From NCBI GenBank assembly GCA_038253885.1, contig JBBSGP010000030.1, forward strand, positions 1 through 37,145: 37,145 nucleotides of DNA. Direction: 5' to 3'. Below, in pieces: positions 1-7,937 of the stretch. Source of the DNA: JALZAQ01 sp038253885 (GTDB taxonomy: Bacteria; Gemmatimonadota; Gemmatimonadetes; Gemmatimonadales; Gemmatimonadaceae). The position numbers and the translations under genes are program-made. The notes under the pieces are model-generated. The model made no database searches. It saw only the letters and a program-made list of their open reading frames with translations, and was not told where the DNA came from. How positions within the stretch are numbered: position 1 is the first letter of the stretch; each line of letters begins with the position of its first letter.

Positions 1-652
1 ATGCGGTGCTGGTTCTTCGTCTGCTTCCGTCGTACTCTTCGCATGGGTGGTGTCCTCGGGAACGAGTGGAGATCCTTGGTCGGATTCACACTCTAGTACC
101 GTGGCACCACCTGAATTTCAACTAGCCCGGGGACTCACCCATGCGAGCGTCGTTACGCGACGCACGGGAATGCTGGTCACCGCTTAGTCGACAAACACAC
201 CAAAAACGGCGCGCCAAGACAGGCAGGCCGTTTGCGGAAATCCCCGTATCACACAATCCCGGCACGGTGCGCCGGGTGCGCCATGCTAACAGAGTGCGAT
301 GAAGCGCTGAGGCTGTCTCCTCAGTAGGGAGCCATAGGATCACGTTGCCCTGGCACCCGTCGACTGCGCTTACCGCCCACTTCTCTTGATTCACAATTTT
401 TCATGGGCCCGACCACCAACAGCTTATTCGGAGCGGAGGAGTTGGTGAGTGAGGCCATTAGGGGCGTGGAGGAGCTGAGCATACCGCTGAGACAAGCAAA
501 CTGTGCTGGATGACGCAACAAGAATCACCTCGCAGCAGCAGCCCGAGATCGCGATGGAAAACCCAGCCGGCGCGGAGGGGACCCGCGAGTTCACCCGCGA
601 GTGCGTCGCGCGCCCAATGGCGCCATGACGCGCAACTCGTTGTCCTGCTTAG
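1..652. other. Left-edge region with no convincing gene
   Basis: I see no gene here that I can support. A frame open from the left edge (bases 2-187) and a 36-codon plus-strand ORF starting at 403 have no recognisable motif. A short hairpin (307-312 pairing with 319-324) has no T-run after it. The region lies beyond the 3' end of the minus-strand tRNA-Phe, a common place for integration scars, but I saw no repeat of the tRNA 3' end, no integrase and no inverted-repeat ends. It may be decayed sequence. Confidence 0.5.
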
Positions 653-725
<73 letters not shown>

Positions 726-904
726 AACAATGCCACGGAATGTAACACCTTGCTTTTTCAAGGGAAACGGAATCCGCGGCAACCATTCCCTCCGCGCGCA
801 CGGCAACCATATCGCCACGCGTCAGTGTCCGTGTAGGAGATGAGCCACCCTCCTCCTCCACCAACCGCGAGCGCTTCCTGACCTGCCGAACCCGCACCGT
901 ACTC

Positions 905-2215
905 TTGCTCACCATCGCAGCTACCGCTGCGCTCGGTGTCCCACGCACGCTCACCGCTGAGTCGATCGACACGACCGCCGCGCTCCAGTCCCTCCGCGAT
1001 TATGCTTCCGCCTGCGCGCTCGACCATGGCCGGCTCTGGGGTCACTCGCTCTGCGGACCGATCGCGCTCGTGGACCGCACAACCCGTCTCAGCATCTCGA
1101 ACGACACACTCCCAGACCGAGCATACCTCCCTTACATCGACGCGTTCATCGGCGTCCTACCCACTTCGCTGGGCATCGCCAACACATCCGTCGAATGGAA
1201 AGGGCGCCGGTGGGCGCTCGTCGTCCTGCCGGCACCGCTGGACCGCTTCGACCACACCGCTCTCCTCGTCCACGAGGCATTTCACCGAGAGCAGCCAACG
1301 CTGCTCCTCGGCGGTAGCGACCCGGCAAACCCACATCTCGATGAGCTCGAAGGACGGCGCTGGCTGCGTCTCGAGCTGCGCGCTTATGCGGCGGCGCTCG
1401 CGGCCGATGCTGCCGCCGGTCGTACGCTCACGATGGACGCCCTGCTCTTCCGGGCACGCCGGCATGCTCTCTATCCCAGCGCGGACTCGATCGAACCGGC
1501 TCTCGAGATGCAGGAAGGTCTCGCCGAATACTCCGGCGTCCGGCTCGCCCTCGATCTCACGAGCGAGCCCGTCACACGCGCCATCGCGCGTATCCGCGAC
1601 TTCGAGAAAACTCCCTCCTTCGTGCGTTCGTTCGCGTACGCAACCGGACCGGCGATCGGTCTCTCCCTCGACCGCTACGCCGATGGGTGGCGCGACACCA
1701 TACGCCACACGCACGACCCAGCCACCCTGCTCGCGAGAGCGCTCCACTTCCGCGCGCCACCGGATCTCCAGCGAGTGGCCGAACGGCACGCCGGACGTTA
1801 CGGGGGCGATGAAATCCTTCGAGAGGAGAATACCCGCGACTCGGCGAGACGCTCGCGACTCGCTCTCTACCGTGCCCGACTCATGGCCGGGCCGACGCTA
1901 CTCCTCCGCCAACGCTCGCTCAATCGCAGCTTCGATCCGAACAGCCTCGTCCCCTTCGACAGCAGCGCGACGATCTATCCCACAGGCATCTTCAGCTCCG
2001 CCTGGGGCTCCCTCGAGGTCACATCCGGAGGAGCCCTCGTGGCAAACGATGGAACGTGGATCCGAGTCATCGCTCCTCCTACCCTGCCTGACCAAGGGAG
2101 CCGGACGGTCCAGGGCGAGGGATGGACGCTCTCACTTTCGCTGCGCTGGACCATCAGAACTGTTGCATCTGGCCAACCCGACATGGAGGTCATCACTTCC
2201 TCCTCACTCCCCTGA
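905..2215 (+). CDS. Exported HExxH (gluzincin-like) putative metalloprotease
   Basis: About 436 residues. Numbered from the TTG at 905, the protein has a zinc-binding HEAFH motif at residues 123-127 and an EGLAEYSG segment at 204-211 that could supply the third zinc ligand, as in gluzincin peptidases. I do not recognise a named family, so substrate and function are unknown. The N-terminus looks like a signal peptide: reading upstream of 905 in the same frame adds an Arg-containing stretch before the hydrophobic segment, suggesting that translation starts earlier. No ATG, GTG or TTG is in frame there, only a CTG at 878. The gene is isolated on the plus strand between the tRNA and a lipoprotein gene. 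The start is therefore uncertain; the reading frame is well supported by length and motif order. Confidence 0.72.
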   Translation: MLTIAATAALGVPRTLTAESIDTTAALQSLRDYASACALDHGRLWGHSLCGPIALVDRTTRLSISNDTLPDRAYLPYIDAFIGVLPTSLGIANTSVEWKGRRWALVVLPAPLDRFDHTALLVHEAFHREQPTLLLGGSDPANPHLDELEGRRWLRLELRAYAAALAADAAAGRTLTMDALLFRARRHALYPSADSIEPALEMQEGLAEYSGVRLALDLTSEPVTRAIARIRDFEKTPSFVRSFAYATGPAIGLSLDRYADGWRDTIRHTHDPATLLARALHFRAPPDLQRVAERHAGRYGGDEILREENTRDSARRSRLALYRARLMAGPTLLLRQRSLNRSFDPNSLVPFDSSATIYPTGIFSSAWGSLEVTSGGALVANDGTWIRVIAPPTLPDQGSRTVQGEGWTLSLSLRWTIRTVASGQPDMEVITSSSLP

Positions 2216-2367
2216 GCACCTGGGCCTGCTTTCTAGGCTCCCAACGGCCCTCCCGAGAGCACGTTGTAGCACGTTTGCACGGGTAACCAGCGCGTCGCAA
2301 CGCGCACGGTTAATGCCCTCCCACAGGCGGTCAGCACCTTTGTGTCCGCCCGTTGGAGGTTCTACCC

Positions 2368-2871
2368 ATGCGTTATCCAGCTCTGACACTGCTCGTGCTC
2401 GGCACCGCGGCTCTCACGGCGTGTGTCCAGCGCCCGATCCTCATGCACTCGGCCGGCGACGTCGCCCTGTCCGGGCCACGACTCATCGCCACTCTATCCG
2501 CTACCGGCCCCGGTACCACCAGAACGAGCGAGGAGACGCCGTCGACTCTCGGGGGCCTCGTGCGGGTGGGTACGGTCATCGTCGCACCCGCCGACACCGG
2601 AGGACACGCGAAGGCCACACTCGTTCTCCGGGACGCCTTTCCCGGTGCACACCCCTGGCACATCCATCTCGGTACCTGCGGTGACGAACACGGGATCGCC
2701 GGCATGAGAGGCACCTATCCTCCGGTGAATGTCGGGCCGGATGGCAGAGGCCGATCGGTAGCGCTTCTTCCCTTTTCCACTCCAGAAAGCAGGGCGTTCT
2801 CCGTGATAGTCCACGCGTCGGCTGCGGATACGACCTCGATCGCATGCGGCAATCTCTCGAGCCCGAGATAG
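2368..2871 (+). CDS. Small lipoprotein with a Cu/Zn-SOD-like or CHRD-like segment
   Basis: The 167-residue protein starts at ATG 2368, preceded by the strong ribosome site GGAGGT (2355-2360). Its N-terminus is a lipoprotein signal ending in LTAC, with the lipidated cysteine at residue 19. The middle part carries HPWHIHLGTCGDEHG followed by a glycine-rich turn and a second histidine (VIVHAS). This is reminiscent of the beta-barrel proteins related to Cu/Zn superoxide dismutase or CHRD domains. The full copper-ligand set of a real SOD is not evident, so no enzymatic role is assigned. Likely anchored to a membrane facing the periplasm. A GC-rich 6-bp hairpin (2290-2305) lies in the upstream gap. 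Confidence 0.75.
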   Translation: MRYPALTLLVLGTAALTACVQRPILMHSAGDVALSGPRLIATLSATGPGTTRTSEETPSTLGGLVRVGTVIVAPADTGGHAKATLVLRDAFPGAHPWHIHLGTCGDEHGIAGMRGTYPPVNVGPDGRGRSVALLPFSTPESRAFSVIVHASAADTTSIACGNLSSPR

Positions 2872-2996
2872 GCGAGACGCAGCGACTGCCGGCAGGCTAT
2901 CCGACACCAGGAATTTCTTGACAGCAGCGGCCGTTGTCGGCAGCATTTGGCGTCCGCGACTCCCTACCGGGGAGCGCCCCATGCCGAGGTCTGTCC

Positions 2997-3197
2997 ATGA
3001 CGATCCGCCGGTTCGTCATCGCTGCTTCGATGGCTCTCTTGCTCGCGGCGGCTGCGTGCCGTTTGCAGGAGACGCCCCGTCCCAGCACGATCGACAGCAC
3101 GCGCGGTACTGCCGGATCCATCACGACCCGCACCACGCCGGGTGCTGACAGCTCACGCCGTCCGTCAGCGAGCTCGGCCGGACTGCGACGACAGTGA
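2997..3197 (+). CDS. Small putative lipoprotein, unknown function
   Basis: A 66-residue protein. The start at ATG 2997 follows GAGG (2984-2987). Residues 1-21 form a clear lipoprotein signal: two arginines, a hydrophobic stretch and AAAAC with Cys21. The rest is a Ser/Thr/Arg-rich low-complexity tail with no domain I recognise. It ends one base before the stop of the convergent DUF4097 gene, so the two 3' ends abut. Short lipoproteins with disordered tails are easily miscalled; the signal sequence is the main support. Confidence 0.5.
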   Translation: MTIRRFVIAASMALLLAAAACRLQETPRPSTIDSTRGTAGSITTRTTPGADSSRRPSASSAGLRRQ

Positions 3198-3198
3198 C

Positions 3199-4002
3199 CT
3201 AGAGCGGATCGTCGTCATCCCCGTGACGGTGACGTTTCCGATCCGGGATGCTCACCTTCCCCTTCACCCGCTCATAGGAGACATCGCCGCTACCTTTGTG
3301 GCCGACGTCGAAGTCGCCGCCCACGTCGTGGACCGCAATCTCACCAGAGCCGTCCGATCGAACGACAACGCTGCCGCTGATTCCCGACGCCTCGATGTCG
3401 CCAGAGCCATCCGACTCGACCGTCAGCGTGCCCGTGACGTTGGTCACCGTGATGTCCCCTGACCCGTCGTTGACGCGCACATCGCCTTTCACGCCGCGGA
3501 TCTCGATGTCGCCGGAGCCATCATCGACAACGACCCCCCCAGCATCCTCGATCAGCAGGTCCCCTGAGCCATCCTTCACATCGACGGCCTCGACGCCACG
3601 GATCTCCGTGTCGCCACTGCCGTCTTCCACCCGAAGCGGGAGTCCGCTGGGCACCTCGACCACCATGTCGAGCGACTGTTCGCTGCGCCAATTCATCCCG
3701 CGATGCTCAGGGATGTCCGCCCGGACCACCACTTCGTTCCCGACGCGCTCGGCGACGAGCTTGATCTCACCGAGAAGATCGCGCGATGACGCACGGGCTT
3801 TCCCCGTTGCCCGTGCCTGCGCGAGACCCTTTCTGCCCTGAATCTTCAGATCACCAGCCAACCCCACGATCCGGATGGAGGTCGCACCGGAGATCGCTAT
3901 CGACGCCGACCGATCCTCCGTGTAGTCGCTGCTGAAAAGCTGGGCCTGCGCCACACCGCCGCTAGCGGCCAGGGCGATGGCGATGAGGATCGGAGCTCTC
4001 AT
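3199..4002 (-). CDS. Exported DUF4097-type beta-repeat protein
   Basis: A 267-residue protein starting MRAPILIAIA, with a Sec signal peptide ending around AQA. A second ATG 12 bases upstream (4014) is possible. The mature part contains seven DGSGD/DGSGE/KGSGD turns spaced about 20 residues apart, alternating with short beta strands, which is the hallmark of DUF4097 (putative adhesin / beta-helix) proteins. The C-terminus is basic then acidic (RKRHRHGDDDD). Such proteins are usually exported and often lie near anti-sigma or stress genes; no catalytic residues are expected. It lies downstream of the M28 peptidase in the same direction, with a 148-base gap in which I see no further gene. Confidence 0.82.
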   Translation of the reverse strand: MRAPILIAIALAASGGVAQAQLFSSDYTEDRSASIAISGATSIRIVGLAGDLKIQGRKGLAQARATGKARASSRDLLGEIKLVAERVGNEVVVRADIPEHRGMNWRSEQSLDMVVEVPSGLPLRVEDGSGDTEIRGVEAVDVKDGSGDLLIEDAGGVVVDDGSGDIEIRGVKGDVRVNDGSGDITVTNVTGTLTVESDGSGDIEASGISGSVVVRSDGSGEIAVHDVGGDFDVGHKGSGDVSYERVKGKVSIPDRKRHRHGDDDDPL

Positions 4003-4150
4003 GAGTGATTCCATGTCTGCAGGTGGATGGCACGGCTGACGGAGGCCGTACGGCTCCCCCGCCAATGCTGGTTTCACTCGATGTGACAGCCAAGGACTCA
4101 GGATGGATTGTGGGGCTCGCGTCCACGCGCTCTTCAGGGGGCTGGCCCAT

Positions 4151-5686
4151 CTACCGCTCCAGCTTGAACCCCGGGTCCACACGGACCCTGTCCACCGCAT
4201 TTCCGACCGCCCACCCTGTGGCGTACATCCATTGGGCTACGCGCGTGAGCTTGCCGTAGTCGATCCGTGATGGCTCGTCACGCGGTGTGTGATAGTCAGG
4301 ATGAAGCAGCGTCGAGAACTCTACCGCCGGGATGCCTGCCCGCGCGTACGGTAGGTGATCGCTGCGGAAGTACCATCCCTCGGGGTGAGTAGGGCGGTCC
4401 CATAAGCTGTCGATCGCAAATCGGGACGTGCCGGCATTGGCCTCGAGCGCCATCGTGACGAGCGCCGCCGAGTTCCGGTGCGGAGGCTGCGACCCGAGCA
4501 GAGCGGCACTGTCGGGGGAGTTTCGGCCGATCATGTCGGCGTTGAGAACGGCCACGATCGCGGTCGCCCGTACGGTCGGATGCCGCGAGAACCAGCGAGA
4601 ACCGAGCAGCCCGCGTTCCTCCGCGCCGTGCCAGACGAAGAGCGCCGAGCGCCGGGTAGGGTGCTTGGCGAGCGCACGTCCGATTCCGAGAAGGGCGACG
4701 CTCACCGACGCATTGTCGTCGGCGCCATTCCAGATCGAATCGCCGCCGACCGGAAAGCGCACCCCGTCGTGATCGTGATGGCCGCTGTAGAGCACATACT
4801 CATCGCGCACGCTCGGGTCGGCGCCTCGAACGCGCGCCACGATGTTCATCGACGGGTAGACGAAGCTCTCGCTCGACAGCTGGAGGGCGAGCCTGGCATT
4901 CGGGGCACGGACCTGGTCCAGAGACCCTCGCCGGAGCCAGATCACGGGCGCCTGTGCAGCTCCACGTCCATCGCTGTCGGCGCTATCCACACCGTACCGC
5001 CCGCGAAGCCATCCGGCGCCGATGTTGTCGAACTGCGGGTCGGCAATGCTGTCGGAGACGAGCAGGATGGCCGCCGCCCCGCGCGCCGCGAGAGCCGCGG
5101 CACGCTGACGAACTGCGAGCATGGTGTAGCGTCGCGCGGAGAGACTCATCCCGGCGGACGGCGGGTTCGCTGGAGCGCTCAGAAGAGCCGCTGCCGCTTT
5201 GCCCTTGAGATCAACAGCAGCCAGGTCGGTCTCCTTTCCCTCGCCGACAAAGACGATCGGAACATCCAGAGTCGCATCGGCCGGCGAGACGACCACGGCG
5301 TCCTTCCATAGAGCGAGTGGGCGGCCGCCGAGCGAAACGTGGCTGGCACCGGACAGTCGAACCCGGCGCATCGGCCAGAACTGGAAATAGGTGCCATCGT
5401 CACCCGCAGGCTCCAGCCCGGCCTCTCGCGCCCGCTCGGCTACCCACACGCCGGCTCGGAGCTCGTCGAGCGTCCCGGCTTCTCGGCCACGCATGTCGTC
5501 GCCACCCAGAGCATAGAGGTCGCGCCGGAGATCCTCCTGCCGGATCTCGGCCATCCCCGGCGGTGTCGATCCCGGTGCTGGTGCAGCGACCACCGGGCTG
5601 GTGGCCCCGGGAGTGGCGGACCTGGGAGCAGTGCAGGCAATGCCCGCCGCCGTCACACACAGAATCAGGAGCGCGCACTGCTGCAT
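4151..5686 (-). CDS. M28 family zinc aminopeptidase (putative lipoprotein)
   Basis: A 511-residue exported aminopeptidase. The start is ATG 5686 behind a near-perfect ribosome site (AGGAGGT). The N-terminus is hydrophobic and ends in GIAC (Cys18), suggesting lipidation. A PA-like insert occupies roughly residues 140-270. The co-catalytic zinc site is complete: H303 and D305 in SGHHDHDG, D323 in GADDNAS, E356-E357 in HGAEERG, D384 in NADMIG and H466 in PDYHTPRD. M28 enzymes remove N-terminal residues from peptides in the periplasm or outside the cell. It sits 43 bases after queF in the same direction but has its own strong ribosome site, so it may be only loosely linked to that operon. Confidence 0.95.
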   Translation of the reverse strand: MQQCALLILCVTAAGIACTAPRSATPGATSPVVAAPAPGSTPPGMAEIRQEDLRRDLYALGGDDMRGREAGTLDELRAGVWVAERAREAGLEPAGDDGTYFQFWPMRRVRLSGASHVSLGGRPLALWKDAVVVSPADATLDVPIVFVGEGKETDLAAVDLKGKAAAALLSAPANPPSAGMSLSARRYTMLAVRQRAAALAARGAAAILLVSDSIADPQFDNIGAGWLRGRYGVDSADSDGRGAAQAPVIWLRRGSLDQVRAPNARLALQLSSESFVYPSMNIVARVRGADPSVRDEYVLYSGHHDHDGVRFPVGGDSIWNGADDNASVSVALLGIGRALAKHPTRRSALFVWHGAEERGLLGSRWFSRHPTVRATAIVAVLNADMIGRNSPDSAALLGSQPPHRNSAALVTMALEANAGTSRFAIDSLWDRPTHPEGWYFRSDHLPYARAGIPAVEFSTLLHPDYHTPRDEPSRIDYGKLTRVAQWMYATGWAVGNAVDRVRVDPGFKLER

Positions 5687-5729
5687 TGGTAACCTCCTGT
5701 TCCTAATTGGGCCCCGGTTCGCCTGTCGG

Positions 5730-6113
5730 CTAGTGGCGCGCCGTGATGGTGGACTTGATGCCGCCGCGCACGTTGAAATCGCCCACCACCTCCATGCGCC
5801 GGGGAGCGGCAGAGCGCACGAGGTCGTCGAGGATGACGTTCACAGCGCGTTCATAGAAGATCCCCTCGTTCCGGAAGCTCCAGAGGTAGAGCTTCACGCT
5901 CTTCAGCTCGAGGCACCGCTCGGCGGGAACGTAGGTGATCCGGATGCTCCCGAAATCAGGCGCCCCGCCGGACAGCAGCGAGAGCTCGGCGGCATCGCTC
6001 TCGACACCGCCAACCGGGCAGAGAGAGGTGAACTCCGGGCAGTCGAGCCTGATCTCATACTCGCGGCCGGGGTTCGGATTGGGAAAGGTCTCGAGGAGCT
6101 CGGGACGAGGCAT
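5730..6113 (-). CDS. queF: NADPH-dependent 7-cyano-7-deazaguanine reductase QueF
   Basis: QueF reduces preQ0 to preQ1 in queuosine tRNA modification. The 127-residue protein is a short, unimodular form. The motifs are clear: EFTSLCP with the thioimide-forming Cys32, the family signature ELKSVKLYLWSFRNEG, and the Glu of FYER. Usually the catalytic Asp follows Cys by 7 residues (C-P-x-T-G-Q-P-D). Here a 14-residue Gly/Ala/Leu insert pushes the matching PDF (D53) to 21 residues after Cys32. The start at 6113 was chosen by homology; the frame is open further upstream but that part is Arg-rich and unlike QueF. It shares a direction with the QueE-like gene two genes upstream. Confidence 0.93.
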   Translation of the reverse strand: MPRPELLETFPNPNPGREYEIRLDCPEFTSLCPVGGVESDAAELSLLSGGAPDFGSIRITYVPAERCLELKSVKLYLWSFRNEGIFYERAVNVILDDLVRSAAPRRMEVVGDFNVRGGIKSTITARH

Positions 6114-6284
6114 GGCCGAACGGGGAGGGTGCCTATTTCGACACGGCGAGGATCGCCTGTGCCCGTGCGCGTCGATCATTCCGGCTTGCGCAGGAGACGA
6201 GGGTGGCAGCCAACAGCAGGGGAAGGATGCAGCAGCGGAGCCGGAAAGCAGGTCGCATTTCGCCAGCCCAGATCATCGTCCCCC

Positions 6285-7205
6285 TCAGTCGTCACGCAAG
6301 CGCCGCGACATCTCCTCGAGCAGCCGGCGCTCATCGCGTGTCAGGCTGTCCAGCCCATGCTGGGAGATCTTGTCGAGAACCAGATTGAGCTCTTCGGTTC
6401 GCGTGTGCGTTGCCCGCACTGGCCGCGGCGCCGTGAGAGCCTGGCGGCTGGGCGCCGCGGCGTTGCTCCGGGCAACGATCTCGTCGATCTCCTGAGGGCG
6501 CTCCCGGTCACGGGGACGTGGGTTCGGGTGGGAGCGCGGGATGACACGCGGAGCCTCATCGGGAATGTCGGGCACGTGCGAGATACGCTCGCGCAGGCGT
6601 TCGACGCTCCCGATGGAGGAGGTGGTCCGGAGATACATCCATCCCATCGCGAAGCCACCCAGATGCGCGAAGTGGGCGACCCCCGACGTTCCCGGCCCGG
6701 CGCTCACGATCCCGCCGAGGAGGTCGACCCCCGCGTAGAGTACGACCATCCATCGCGCACGCATGGGCACCAGACCGAAGAGCAGTCTCTCCTCATCGGG
6801 CCACTGCATCGCGTAAGCGAGCATCACCCCGTACAGCCCAGCGGACGCTCCCACCAGGAGGCCGGCCCGCGTGAAGAGTAGATGGAAGAGCCAGCCGCCG
6901 AGGCCGCAGAACACGAAGTAGCGTGCGAAGCTGGCTGCGCTCCAGGCTCGCTCCACTCGGGGACCGAACAGCCAGAGACCGTACACGCCGAGCGCCAGCG
7001 GGAGAAAGCCGGCATGCACGAACATGTAGGTCAGGATGGTCCACGGGCGCTCGGTGAGATCGCGTACCTCGAATCCGAGCATGCCCGGAATGCCATCGAA
7101 GAGCGTGCGCTGCAGGAAATAGATCGCGACGTTGATCGCGATCAGCCACTGCACCGCTGGCGTCAGCTCTGGGGTGTCCTGCTCATTGGTGACGGGGTAC
7201 GCCAT
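6285..7205 (-). CDS. Rhomboid-family intramembrane serine protease
   Basis: A 306-residue membrane protein. The N-terminal two thirds contain about six hydrophobic segments. The catalytic dyad is visible: Ser121 in GASAGLYG and His181 in AHFAHLGG. The usual G-x-S-G reads G-A-S-A, and the TM2 H-x-x-x-N-type oxyanion motif is altered (VHAGFLPLALG, with Gly where Asn is usual). The C-terminal third (about 205-306) is soluble, basic and proline/arginine-rich, ending in a helical segment. It cleaves transmembrane substrates in the inner membrane; the substrate is unknown. It lies 63 bases after the QueE-like gene in the same direction. The start is ATG 7205 with a weak ribosome site. Confidence 0.9.
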   Translation of the reverse strand: MAYPVTNEQDTPELTPAVQWLIAINVAIYFLQRTLFDGIPGMLGFEVRDLTERPWTILTYMFVHAGFLPLALGVYGLWLFGPRVERAWSAASFARYFVFCGLGGWLFHLLFTRAGLLVGASAGLYGVMLAYAMQWPDEERLLFGLVPMRARWMVVLYAGVDLLGGIVSAGPGTSGVAHFAHLGGFAMGWMYLRTTSSIGSVERLRERISHVPDIPDEAPRVIPRSHPNPRPRDRERPQEIDEIVARSNAAAPSRQALTAPRPVRATHTRTEELNLVLDKISQHGLDSLTRDERRLLEEMSRRLRDD

Positions 7206-7268
7206 CAGAACCCGCTGGGTGAACTGCCTGTCCTTATACCACGAGCCACGGAACCCGGTTCCCGGGCG

Positions 7269-7937
7269 TCATCTCATCCCCACGGGTGGGGGGATCCGCA
7301 TCACGAGGCGAACGTCGCGGTGGATCATCATGGCCTCTTCGATCAACGCGGCATAGCGTCGGTCGAGGGGGGCGTGCTCCGCCGTCTGAACGGGATGCAC
7401 AACAATCTTCGTGCCGGCACTTGCCGCGTGTGCTTGCCCGACGAATCGCATCAGTTGCCCGTCACTCGTACCCTCGCGCGGCGCCAGCACGATGGCGTGC
7501 TCACACCCCATCCCGGCGGCGACCGCGAGCGATTCGAGCGCCTTCTCGCTCTTTGCCGAAGGCTCGCCAAAATCCATCGTCACCTGCACCAGAGAGAGCA
7601 ACTGAGAGAGCCGAGATAGCGCTTCGGGTCTCTGGCCGTCGCAGTCGAGCATCACCGGTCGCGGCGACTTCCATGAGGCGAGTCCGGCCTCCAGAAAATC
7701 GATGCAGGAAAGCGGATCCCGGCCACCCAGGCAGACGGAGTGCAGATTCGGCCTGGTCAGGCCGCGATCGAGATGACGCACCACCATGTCAGGGGAATAG
7801 AGCGTTGCCGTCTCCGCTTCTGCAGCAAAGCGAACGAAGAGCTGCCGCCGTCCGGTCCACAGGCCCTGCGCCTGGATCCCGGGAGCGATACCCGCTATAG
7901 CGGCGGTGGGGCCGGTGCTACGCGCTGGTGTGCTCAC
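7269..7937 (-). CDS. QueE-like protein lacking the radical-SAM cluster cysteines
   Basis: A 222-residue protein that follows the QueE (7-carboxy-7-deazaguanine synthase) pattern from end to end. GIQAQGLWTGRRQLFVRFA at 20-38 matches the usual SIQGEG-TGR-FVRFAG. GGRDP at 71-75 stands where QueE has GGEP. KIVVHPV and a VRL-R-PPPVG ending match the usual QPV and VRV-QxHK. At the CxxxCxxC positions (40, 44, 47) the residues are Glu, Ala and Tyr, so no [4Fe-4S] cluster can bind and radical SAM chemistry is not expected. The GTG start overlaps the ddl stop (GTGA), indicating translational coupling. queF lies two genes downstream. The family assignment is my reading of the pattern; function is unknown. 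Confidence 0.72.
   Translation of the reverse strand: MSTPARSTGPTAAIAGIAPGIQAQGLWTGRRQLFVRFAAEAETATLYSPDMVVRHLDRGLTRPNLHSVCLGGRDPLSCIDFLEAGLASWKSPRPVMLDCDGQRPEALSRLSQLLSLVQVTMDFGEPSAKSEKALESLAVAAGMGCEHAIVLAPREGTSDGQLMRFVGQAHAASAGTKIVVHPVQTAEHAPLDRRYAALIEEAMMIHRDVRLVMRIPPPVGMR

Noticed and set aside
1..652. Possible integrated element next to tRNA-Phe
   Set aside because: No integrase, no direct repeat of the tRNA 3' end and no inverted-repeat ends were seen in the window.
1157..1789. 210-codon minus-strand frame opposite the HExxH gene
   Set aside because: No motif, no ribosome site, and it lies fully opposite a frame with HEAFH and EGLAEY motifs.
936..2684. 582-codon plus-strand frame over the first two genes
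   Set aside because: Its translation is Ser/Arg/Pro-rich without motifs and crosses two better-supported genes in other frames, typical of shadow frames in high-GC DNA.
5601..6881. 426-codon plus-strand frame over queF and rhomboid
   Set aside because: It runs antisense to two genes with clear catalytic motifs and has no domain of its own.
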